From Basidiobolus meristosporus CBS 931.73 (taxonomy: Eukaryota; Basidiobolomycota; Basidiobolomycetes; Basidiobolales; Basidiobolaceae), in assembly GCA_002104905.1 (NCBI GenBank), contig MCFE01000227.1, positions 58,436 to 122,435 of the forward strand: a stretch of 64,000 nt of DNA, read 5' to 3'. How positions within the stretch are numbered: the stretch's first letter is position 1; every line of letters begins with the position of its first letter. The position numbers and the translations under genes are program-made. Shown one piece after another: positions 23,035 to 32,299 of this stretch. The notes beneath the pieces were generated by a model. It saw nothing but the letters and a program-made list of their open reading frames with translations. It was not told the DNA's origin and ran no database searches.

Positions 23035-23767
23035 GACTTGTTGTGTTGGATGGTGCCACATTGAGCCATGAGTGCCAAATGATGCCATAGTGTGCCAGGG
23101 AGGCCAAGTGAGCCCAAACTTGGCCACAGAGTGTGAAACATAGCCCTGCATCTTGATGCAAAGCAGCCCCTGTGTTTCACCCATTGTGTTGGAGAAAATC
23201 TATTTTTTGATGTTTTTTTGTGGATCAATGTTGTGCAGGATATGTAAGAGCGCAAAAGGATTGAAGATATGCATCTGGTACTCAATACCCATGGCACTCT
23301 GAATCTAGCTCCTGTGGCTTGTAACACACCACAAAAATGCATGGCACTATCTTGGTCCACTGGTACTCTGTGGCACTATAAGTGCTATGTATTGATATTA
23401 CATTAGGGCTAAAAATTATATATAGTGCCAGATAGAACCAGTGGACCAAGATAGTGCCATGCATTTTTGTGATGTGTTACAAGCCACAGGAGCTAGATTC
23501 AGAGTGCCATGGGTATTGAGTACCAGATGCATATCTTCAATCCTTTTGCGCTCTTACACATCCTGCACAACATTGATCCACAAAAAAACATCAAAAAATA
23601 GATTTTCTCCAACACAATTGGTGAAACACAGGGGCTGCTTTGCATCAAGATGCAGAGCTATGTTTCACACTCTGTGGCCAAGTTTGGGCTCACTTGGCCT
23701 CCCTGGCACACTATGGCATCATTTGGCACTCATGGCTCAATGTGGCACTATCCAACAGAACAAGTTT
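23035..23767. mobile_element. 733-bp foldback (MITE-like) element
   Basis: The sequence 23036-23380 is repeated as its reverse complement at 23419-23765 with only scattered mismatches, leaving a central loop of about 38 bases. Almost the whole element can therefore form one hairpin. The ends read gacttgtt... and ...aacaagttt, and ATTA flanks both sides (23031-23034 and 23768-23771), a likely target duplication inside copia RNase H sequence. It has no transposase gene. The 111-113-codon frames on its two arms are mirror copies of each other and not evidence of a gene. Confidence 0.85.
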
Positions 23768-23872
23768 ATTAAATGCTTGTAGATATATTTACCAAAGCAT
23801 TAGTTAGAGATAAATAGATTAACTTTGGTCACAGTTAGAACTAGTCAATAGATACATATAGCTGAGTGGTAG

Positions 23873-24221
23873 TGTTGTAAAAGTTTGTAATTCCACTTAT
23901 ATATTCACCTTATGTAGACGCTTAGATCATCTCCTTCAAATCCTAGAGAATACTAACCAAAATGCTTGTTGGGATTTACTTAAAATATTTTCATCAAAAT
24001 ATCAGGTACCCAGAGCATGAAAATTCTCAAAGTTGTCCAAACAGCCCCAAACTCTGCACACATGCTCTTAGGACCTTTTTAAACCTATTCTACTTGCTTA
24101 TTATGCCAAGACCATGCAAAAGTATAAATTCTACTTTTACATTCAATTAATCATTAAGTGAAATACACATAATCTACTTGTTCTCCCAATCACTTCCAGC
24201 ATATCCAAGACTCTTACAACA
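23873..24221 (+). repeat. Copia LTR (family A)
   Basis: Complete LTR from TGTTGT to CTTACAACA, preceded by the usual end of RNase H and the purine tract gagtggtag. Confidence 0.88.
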
Positions 24222-26850
24222 CAAATGGGGTAGGAGAGCATAACAAGCCAGCTCACAGGAGCTTTGACAGCCACAGAAGATTCAATCAGAAACCATACCA
24301 ATGGATATAGATGTAATATAGTAGTACTTAACATAGGTGGAATGCTGGAAGCATATGTTTTGCCTCTACTTTTTGTAGAAAGGGCCCTTGCTAGATACTG
24401 TGCTCCATAGACAGAGAGTTGGCAACTGACCAGCAGCCTTAGTCTCACTGTCAGAGCAACCCCCTTGAAATAGGAAAATGACTTGTACCAAGACACATAT
24501 CTTGTATTGAAATTAATATAGAGAAACAGCCCTGATGCATTGCAACTGACAACAGCTATCATGTTCTGATGATCCCCCAATTTGGGTAACAGCTAACATC
24601 ATATTTGCCGCAGGCACTTTATACATCATTAGCTTGGGACAGCTTGCTCAAAAGCTGGAATTAGCACTTGCATTTTCATATATGATCACAAAGTATCAGA
24701 AGCCATCAGAGACCAAGAGGCAAGTTTGTACAGCAAGAACTAACATTGCAGGGAGCCCCAAGCAGGGAGCAAGAGAATACCATCAAGTGGAAAGAGTGCC
24801 AGAAAGCAACATGCCAATAGCAGTCATAGCATAACCAGACCTATACAAAGAAACATGTATAACAGGATGCAAGATTCATCTTGTCTAAGTGGCAGTCTTG
24901 GATCTGATACTGTCAAAGACAAAAGAAAAGGTAAATGCTCAGAGGGGCAAGACAATTACTGAAGCCTGCAAATGTGGGCATTTTTGCCATGCTTTATAAC
25001 CTGGGTATCTGGTGTTTTGGTCAAGTAGAGTATGCAAATCACAACCAGTAGTTTGGCTAGAATACTCCAGGATTTGCTGCCCCATGAGAAATCTCCAACT
25101 TGGAGCTATCTGATAATCTGCTAATATTTTGCTGCTTCTCCATAGGCATATTTGCAGGCATTCTGCTGGTGCTTTTCCTTCCTATTGGCTCCAATACCTG
25201 GTGGATATAGTCAGCAGCTGATTGCCAAATTTGGTATGAGCTCCAGTTGGTTTTGTGTCCTCAAGCAAGATATATCTGCTCATCTGCTAAATAGTTAGTC
25301 CAGGATATGCCTAAAGTTGTTGGTTTTGAGAAAGCTGGAACTCAGGTGATATCATGATGGTATGCTACTAGCCTTTTGTAAGGCATTTTCTCTTTGGGTT
25401 CACTATGATCTGAGCAACTATTTATGTCTATTTTCAGCTGATATCACAAAATCTGTCAAATAACATGACCAATAAAAGTGAACTAGCCTACCACTTGGAG
25501 AATCAGTTCTCTTTAGACTAAAGTAGCTCCTTATCACTTCAAGCCTGCCCAAGAATGAATATGATATACTCAATGAGGAATAGCCTGGTCTTGTAGGTAG
25601 ATCCAATCTAGATGAACCATCCATATCATGTATTACAGCCTTAATAATGCAAGTAACAAGGAATTCTTAACTTCCTAATGGAGTAGTTGCAGCATTGTGA
25701 TAGTGATATGCAGACTAGACAGCTTAAAATAGCATAAACCTAATAGTGTTTTGACAACCTTATTGCAAGATTTTGATGGTAATGATGATACTATTACAGC
25801 CTACATTAATTTAATAGAGCCCAACCTGCCAGTACATTGGTTTGCCATTTATGATAGATATTAGAAGTTATTCAGGGCATCAATTGATGTGCCCAGCCTT
25901 ATCATCTAGTTAGACTTAGCCCAGATAAAGAACCATAAACCAGGTAGATTTTTCTGTGACTAATTAATACCCTACTCTAAGAAAGCTTTACAGTGAGTGG
26001 TCCTCATGGTTTAACATTGACTGAAGAAACCCTGTATTGCTAGCAATCATCAGGACTCCACCAGTTTGGGGGATTAATAATGGCCTGCCAAACTATTAGT
26101 TGTTCAATGAATATTTGGTTTGCCTGTGACAAAATGGATAACAAAGAATGATGAGTTGATCAAGTATCAGCTACATTGTTCAATTACTATTTAACAATCT
26201 TTGATATACTGAATTTGTTATACCTACATAGTAGCCTTGCATTGTTAAGTGGATGACAGTGAGAGCACAACATACTGGTCAACTTTATCCTTACCGTTGA
26301 AATATACCTAATCTTTAGATGGATATTGATATATGCATGATATGGCTCAGCATTCCCCAAGAAAAAAATAGATAACAGGCCAGCAGATTACCATCATAAT
26401 ATCAGCTGAATTCCTGCCTTCTCAAAACTGGCAACTCTCCAAAACTCAGGTTCTGGCTTTTAGGCAGACTAGCAGACATATTTCCCATGAGGAGACAAGG
26501 CCAATTATCATTCATACCAAACATGGTGCTCAGCTGCTCACTACTCCCACCAAAAATTGCAACTGAAAATCTGAATGGAAAACACCAGCTGAGTTTCAGG
26601 CAAAAATCAGATGATTTTCAAGGGTGAGATTTTTCATAGGGATTGGTTGTATATTGGCTAAAAGCATGGGCTTTTACCCCTCCCCCCCCCAAACACTACC
26701 CAGTGCATAGAGCTATACTTGCCTAGTTGCAGATATTTTGGTAATTAGCCTGAGATTCATCAATTATGGGAAGGTGGGGACTTGGCAAACCTCAAAAATA
26801 TTGCTGTAGATATTTGTATGTCCACCAGTCATATCACATTGAGGAAGAAA
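24222..26850. other. AT-rich decayed DNA with no recognisable gene
   Basis: About 2.6 kb without a supportable gene on either strand. Short open frames (for example reverse strand 24143-24580 and forward 24634-24834) are not recognised. A C10 run lies near 26683. The base composition resembles the mobile-element zone, and it probably contains older, unrecognisable insertions. Confidence 0.5.
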
Positions 26851-27641
26851 TTTTAGGGGCTTCTTTGGCGGCCATAATGGTTGGTGACGCAACTGCGGGG
26901 CATATCAAAGCCGGGACATCCGTAGCTCAAAAACACATCCTAAAGTAAGCCAGATTATCTTTGAAAAGCTCAAGAGAGCCCTGTATATCGAGCCAACAAC
27001 TCAACGAAAATACTCTATGACAGTATACCATGCCATTCAAAGATCTGGATGTCTGGATGCGACCGATGAAATCTCCTACAATCCATGCCCTAGCGCACGC
27101 AGAGGGGAAATATTGACCTGTAGCAACCTACCCTCTGTACATCGGAATCCAATGATGGGATCCCATGATCTCCGCGTACTGAAACCAGGTAAACCGGAAC
27201 TCAACGAGGCGCCATCGAGAGTTGGAAGAACACCACATCAGAGGAAGTGAGGGATTCATCGGACGTAATCATTACATGGTGGGAGGGTGATGGATTTAAC
27301 TTTTTTCGGCGTGACACCAGAGTGGTCAGTATGGTGGTCATCCATGATGTCAGTCCATTGGTGGCGGACCCGGAACGGGCAGAATCCAGTTGGCGATGGC
27401 CCGAGGCTAAGACGAAAAAAGCCAGGAAGAGAAGCGGTGATGTCGCACGGCATGATCCATTCGGTAGGGAATCTTGATGGTGTGGGTTGATGTGGATGTG
27501 TACATCGGTGCGTAGGTGATTTGTTACGGGCGCATATATATACAGGAGATCGGTTTGACGCTTGCCGCTTCCTACATTCCCATTCCTGACCTGACTGGCC
27601 CTCAGTCTCTATCTTGTCCCCCCCCCTTACGCCAAACACCC
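26851..27641. other. Boundary and P2X upstream region
   Basis: The composition changes here from AT-rich repeat DNA to the higher GC of the gene island. No gene is supported in 26851-27530. A TATA-like run (catatatatacag) at 27533-27545 lies about 100 bp before the P2X start codon, and a C/T-rich stretch (27618-27630) sits just upstream of the ATG. Confidence 0.5.
27533..27545 (+). promoter_or_regulatory. TATA-like box of the P2X gene
   Basis: The run catatatatacag lies about 100 bp upstream of ATG 27642, a position that fits a core promoter. It is inferred from sequence and position only. Confidence 0.4.
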
Positions 27642-29290
27642 ATGCTAAGCCCGGTGAAGAATTGGTGGAAAAGAGTCGACTTGGACGACTTACTTGGGTA
27701 GGTTTTGGAACGCAGTGGTTTGGCTCGCACGCCACCCTTGGCACTGGTTAACTCCCATTTTCAGTTACGACACCTTCAAGGTGGTCCACGTTCGGGACCG
27801 GCGGTTAGGCTTCACTTTCCACGGTTTTCAGATCGCCATCTTCGCCTACATCATTTACTCGGTCATACACAACCAGCTTTATCTTAAAAAGGAGTCCCCG
27901 GTTCCAGGTATAGCCTCGCTGGACGGAAACCTTACGCCCCTAGCCAACCCCATTCTACCAAGCTAACGTTGTATTGACCGTGTCTAGGGGCGATCAGGGT
28001 GTCGCTGTTAGAGCCCACCGGTGAACTTCAAACCTCCCCATACTGCCAACAAAAACCGTGCGTCTTCTGGGGAGCGAACCAGATATTGTATGTGGAAGAG
28101 AGTTGAACGAGGAATTCCCAACCGGACTGATCCCCTTCCATTTAGATATGACCCTGGTGATCAGGGGGCCACTTTTCTGACCACCCGTATCTCCACCAAA
28201 GTGTTCCCAGCCAGAGAGGGGTGCGATTTTCAGCTGCCCACCAATGCCGCCTGCAGATACAATCTACAACCATCCACCGTCTCTCCCGAGTACTACATCA
28301 CGGACCTGGATCGATACACCGTACGCGAACTTCCCTCCATCTTTCTAGTCGCCCCTCGGAACTGATCTTTCCCTCCACACAGCTTATGATCGAGCATTCA
28401 GTTCGCGGCACCGCCACGGGCATCTCCATAAGAAACGGGGAGATGTCTGGCCGGCTGCTGATCACGAAGGCCAACAACCCGTATTACCAAAACGAGACCG
28501 AACTTCACTTCAGCCCCCAAACCCGGCCTCCGAGAGTTCCCGGGGACATCATTACCGTTGGGCAGCTCTTACGTGCCTCAGGAGCCGTACTGGATGGTAG
28601 GTGGAGTCCCCATGGTCGCTAATGGTCCCATGACTCACCGATTCGCACTAGCCCCCTCGGACGCACCAGGTGCGGATCAGGCCAAGGGAGAAACGTACCG
28701 TTCCTCCGGGATCGTGCTCAGCGTGGTGATCGAGTACGACAACGACGGGAGCACGAACTTCAAGTACTCCTACTCAGCAAATTACATCAAGGGAAACGAG
28801 TTCAAGGTCGAGGAAACCATATTCAACCCGACCGATGGATCCATCACCGAACTAAACCGACACGGGTAAGCGCGGTCCAGTCAGACCCACCTTCCACCAC
28901 CCTGATCCTCACCCAACCTCCTGTAGGATCCGGATCGTCTTTTCGCAGACGGGGAACATCGGGAAGTTCGACTTCATGTCCCTGCTGACGAACCTGGTGG
29001 CCTCGATAGCGCTCCTCAAGACGGCCACCTTGCTGGTGGAGATATTCATGCTGAAGTTCCTACCGCAGCGGAAGATGTACTACGAGGCGAAGTACGAGCT
29101 TACCGAGGATTTCGACGACCTTCGTAAACGTCGGAATGGAGAGGATATCGATTTGGAGGGTCGGAAAAAACCCACCACCCTTGGACCTGGTGTCGAGGTC
29201 ACCCAGCCCTCACCATGCCACACCCACTTCTCGGCGGAGCCCCTGGTCGAGCATAGAGATGACCACGTGGGCCCATCCAAAGCTGTGTGA
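27642..29290 (+). CDS. P2X-type ATP-gated cation channel (seven exons)
   Basis: Joining 27642-27697, 27765-27907, 27988-28087, 28146-28320, 28383-28596, 28670-28865 and 28927-29290 gives 415 aa. All six introns are GT-AG and 58-80 nt long. The order fits P2X receptors. A cytoplasmic Y-D-T-F-K carries the conserved T-x-K site (T22, K24). TM1 is about residues 38-57. A long extracellular loop includes K-P-C-V-F-W, F-L-T-T-R, Y-Y-I-T-D-L-D-R-Y-T and G-D-I-I-T-V-G-Q-L-L-R-A-S-G. Before TM2 (about 312-337) comes G-I-R...G-x-x-G-K-F-D. Y346-x-x-x-K350 matches the P2X YxxxK trafficking motif. It would be an ATP-gated cation channel, at the plasma membrane or, as in some protists, on the contractile vacuole. 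The upstream neighbour is repeat DNA; the next gene is convergent. Confidence 0.88.
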
Positions 29291-29665
29291 AGGAACGAGG
29301 AACCCGAGAAATTTTGACAATCATAATAACCCCACCCCAACCATGTATTCCGCACCTTAGAACCAGAACCCCTCCGAATAAATAGCTCTTTGACCCCTAT
29401 CTACGTCGTTCTCACCTTTTAGTACACCACCTGGTTCGTGTGATAGCAGTGCTGTTGAGGTGCCAGGAGGATTTCATAAGTAGGCAGTGGACCAGGCCCT
29501 TTACCCCTCGTCCCCTATCCAATCCTCATACGATACCATGTACATACAATGGGAATATATTAATTGGAATAGCATGTTTATTGGTATACATCTTTGCGAT
29601 CCATTGGAATGATTCAATCGGAGGCAGTACCAACAAATTACAATCAACCTATCCGGTGGCATGAC
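29291..29665. other. Convergent intergenic region
   Basis: Lies between the 3' ends of the P2X gene and the reverse-strand repeat-protein gene. A polyadenylation-like run (gaataaat) occurs at about 29377. No gene is seen. Confidence 0.5.
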
Positions 29666-31195
29666 TCACTGCGCCCTCTTCAAGCAGATGTTCACATCGG
29701 CCTTGATGAGGCCAAGCACCTTGGCGCGTGCGACAATGTCATCGCACGACCACTTATCGGCGTCTCCCTTGGACCAGTCACTGGCTCCCTTCACCCCAAG
29801 GCAGACGTTCGCGCGGATTTTGAGTCCGAGGATGTTCAGGCGAGCCACGATGTCGTTGCACTCGTCGGAGTCGCTGTTCTCGTCGCCACCTAGTCTTCCA
29901 CCGCGGAGGGTATTCTTGAGGCAGATGTTGACGTCGGCCTTGATGAGACCAAGCACCTTGGCGCGTGCAACAATGTCATCGCACGACCACTTATCGGCAT
30001 CTCCCTTGGACCAGTCACTGGCTCCCTTGACTCCAAGGCAGACATTGGCATCCACTTTGAGGCCAAGCAGGCGAAGGCGAACCACGATGTCATCGCACTC
30101 GTTGTGCTCTCCATCGCCGCCACTTGGCCGTCCACCGCCGAGGACGTTCTTCAAGCAGATGTTGACGTCGGCCTTGATGAGACCAAGCACCTTGGCGCGT
30201 GCAACAATGTCATCGCACGACCACTTGTCGGCATCTACCTTGGACCAGCCACTGGCTCCCTTGATTCCAAGGCAGACGTTGGCGTCCACTTTGAGTCCAA
30301 GCAGGCGAAGACGAGCCACAATATCTTCACATTCATCGTAGTCTCCGTCACTGCCGCTGCTTGGCTGCACACCACCAAGGACATTCTTCAGGCAGACGTT
30401 GACATCGGCCTTGATCAGGCCAAGCACCTTGGCGCGTGCAACAATGTCATCGCATGACCACTTGTCGGCATCTCCCTTGGACCAGCCCCTGGCTCCCTTG
30501 ATTCCGAGGCAGACATTGGCGTCCACCTTGAGCCCAAGTAGGCGCAGGCGGGCCACGATATCGTCACACTCATTGTAGTCGCCATTATCGCCACCATGAC
30601 CATTCTCTGGAAGGATTGACACCAAGCCATCGTTGCTACCTAGTATCGGACCAAGACACACCTTGGCGTCAACCTTGATCCCAAGAAGGCGACCAACGCG
30701 GACAAGATCCTCGCATGACCACTTGGAATAATCGTCGTCATCGTCGTGCCCGTTGCTCAGCACCCCCTTCTCTATCTTCCTTCCGAGGCACACGTTCACG
30801 TTCGCCCGGACCTTCAGCAACTTGAGTCTGGCCACGATGCCGCGACATCTGCGCTCACTCTCCTCCTCGTCGTAATCATCACCACGTTTCTTCAATCCTC
30901 CAATACACACATTCGCGTCGACCTTCACCCCGAGGGCCCGAACTTTGGCCACCAAGGCATCACACAACAGATCAGCTGGATCGTACAGATCTGCCTCGTC
31001 GCTACCCCCATCTCCACCGGGACGACCCTCGCACAGGTCGAGCCCGAGGTTCGCGTGGTAACGGGTATTCAGATGGGATAACAAATCCTGGCAGTAATTC
31101 AATCCACCTGGGGGGACGTATCCTCTCTCCACGACCAAGCTGGATGCAAGAAGCGCACTGGACAGAACTAACAAAAGGCAGTTGGCGGAGAACAT
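29666..31195 (-). CDS. Secreted cysteine-pair repeat protein, 12 modules (unrecognised family)
   Basis: This encodes 509 aa, starting at ATG 31195 (M-F-S-A-N-C-L-L-L); a longer frame would need a TTG start. A signal peptide (about residues 1-19, L-S-S-A-L-L-A-S-S) is followed by V-V-E-R-G-Y-V-P-P-G-G and 12 modules. Each module opens and closes with cysteine: C-x18-C or C-x19-C. The typical pattern is C-D-D-I-V-A-R-L-x-x-L-G-L-K-V-D-A-N-V-C. Modules 5-12 alternate between an x18 and an x19 type and form four repeats of about 80 aa joined by Gly/Ser/Asp-rich linkers. Apart from one cysteine in the signal peptide, all 24 cysteines are module boundaries. There is no membrane anchor. Function unknown; an extracellular disulfide-rich repeat protein is the simplest reading. 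It is the inverted copy of the gene at 32300 but ends two modules earlier. Confidence 0.85.
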   Translation of the reverse strand: MFSANCLLLVLSSALLASSLVVERGYVPPGGLNYCQDLLSHLNTRYHANLGLDLCEGRPGGDGGSDEADLYDPADLLCDALVAKVRALGVKVDANVCIGGLKKRGDDYDEEESERRCRGIVARLKLLKVRANVNVCLGRKIEKGVLSNGHDDDDDYSKWSCEDLVRVGRLLGIKVDAKVCLGPILGSNDGLVSILPENGHGGDNGDYNECDDIVARLRLLGLKVDANVCLGIKGARGWSKGDADKWSCDDIVARAKVLGLIKADVNVCLKNVLGGVQPSSGSDGDYDECEDIVARLRLLGLKVDANVCLGIKGASGWSKVDADKWSCDDIVARAKVLGLIKADVNICLKNVLGGGRPSGGDGEHNECDDIVVRLRLLGLKVDANVCLGVKGASDWSKGDADKWSCDDIVARAKVLGLIKADVNICLKNTLRGGRLGGDENSDSDECNDIVARLNILGLKIRANVCLGVKGASDWSKGDADKWSCDDIVARAKVLGLIKADVNICLKRAQ

Positions 31196-31294
31196 TTTGC
31201 ACAAGTCTATCGTCTAAGGCAGAGGCGGAGGCGGAGGAGGGGGAGGAGGATACGCTTGGTTGTTGTGTGAGGAATGAACCACCAGATGGCCGGG

Positions 31295-31303
31295 TTTTAT
31301 ACC
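31295..31303 (-). promoter_or_regulatory. TATA box of the 509-aa repeat-protein gene
   Basis: On the reverse strand this reads ggtataaaa, about 100 bp upstream of ATG 31195. The identical run precedes the divergent paralogue at 32192. Confidence 0.6.
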
Positions 31304-32191
31304 GGACCCATCAGGCAACACCGCCCCTTAGCGCCGCGTCCAACATGACTCTAGATAATACCCGATTGGAATGCGGAGAAGCACCGATATGGTCTAGCAG
31401 AAAAGAGAGACTAATTGTCCAATGTGGCGTATCCCCTTGCTTTAATTTACCATTATCACCCAACCATTATCCTAACCACCATCGGGGTTTCAGATGGGCC
31501 ATTGGCTTTCCGGTATGGCCCACACACCCACGCACCTCCCTGATCATCACCGGACGAAGCCAAATGTGGGCTTCCAATGGATCTTGCATTAGACCAGACT
31601 CGGCTCAATGCTTATTGCCCGCTGTACACTTATGCAGAGGGAATTCATAGCCCCGATAATGCCACTTGACGCATCCCCCTGGTGTGACCGTCCCCAAGCT
31701 CCCAAACCGTGCCAGTCGGCGGGGAATCCAGCTGGTTAGAAATGAAGCGCATCGGTTGGTGGTGGGATGCGAGGTGATGCATATGGTGAATTAGGGACGG
31801 GGTCACGTTGGGTTCATGATGAAGAATCTCACGAAGCTTTCCAACTGCTGTACACCGCCGCCATGATCATGAGGGAGATGGCAATAGTCTGGATAATGGG
31901 GATCTTGATTTTCCCCTATTACCGGTGGAGTATGCATCCCTCCATTTGTACCGATGTGCCCTAGCACAGTGCATTAGTGTGGACCTCGGGGAGTTGGAAC
32001 GAATCCCATCTATATGATGCAAGTCACTTTAGTGATGAATGAGAAGCCTTTCCATTGTAAGTACGCTACATAATGAACGGCGATTATTTCATTTCTACTA
32101 GACCATATCGGTGCTTCCCCTCATTCCAATCGGGTGTTATCTAGAGTCATGTTGGACGCGGCGCTAAGGGGCGGTGTTGCCTGATGGGCCC

Positions 32192-32200
32192 GGTATAAAA
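32192..32200 (+). promoter_or_regulatory. TATA box of the 582-aa repeat-protein gene
   Basis: The run ggtataaaa lies about 100 bp before ATG 32300, mirrored at the same distance in the divergent copy. The conservation of position in both copies supports function. Confidence 0.6.
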
Positions 32201-32299
32201 CGCGGCCATCTGGTGGTCCATTCCTCACACAACAACCAAGCGTATCCTCCTCCCCCTCCTCCGCCTCCGCCTCTGCCTTAGACGATAGACTTGTGCAAA

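Larger units (their letters stand above)
22943..24221 (+). mobile_element. Copia 3'-end fragment with LTR, carrying a foldback insertion
   Basis: The fragment starts inside RNase H (T-K-H-I-Y-I-R-Y, about 22950) and reads to ...cctacaga-like sequence at 23034. It is interrupted by the foldback element, resumes at 23768 (I-F-T-K-A-L-V-R-D), and ends with a complete family A LTR (23873-24221). Direct joining to element 2 at 22942 shows that two copia copies have been recombined. Confidence 0.75.
31196..32299. promoter_or_regulatory. Divergent promoter region inside an inverted duplication
   Basis: Both flanks (31196-31409 and 32093-32299) are near-identical inverted copies containing the TATA boxes and 5' leaders of the two secreted-protein genes. 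The central 683 bp (31410-32092) is single-copy and holds no convincing gene; a 65-codon frame at 31767-31964 is unsupported. Confidence 0.6.

Noticed and set aside
23035-23767. A CRISPR-like or satellite array
   Set aside because: There is one inverted pair only, with no repeated spacer-repeat units.
23025-23782. Two similar 111-113-codon proteins in opposite directions
   Set aside because: They are the two arms of the foldback element and mirror each other by structure.
27256-27744. A 162-codon reverse-strand frame upstream of P2X
   Set aside because: It overlaps the P2X promoter and first exon, has no recognisable domain and looks like a chance frame in GC-rich DNA.
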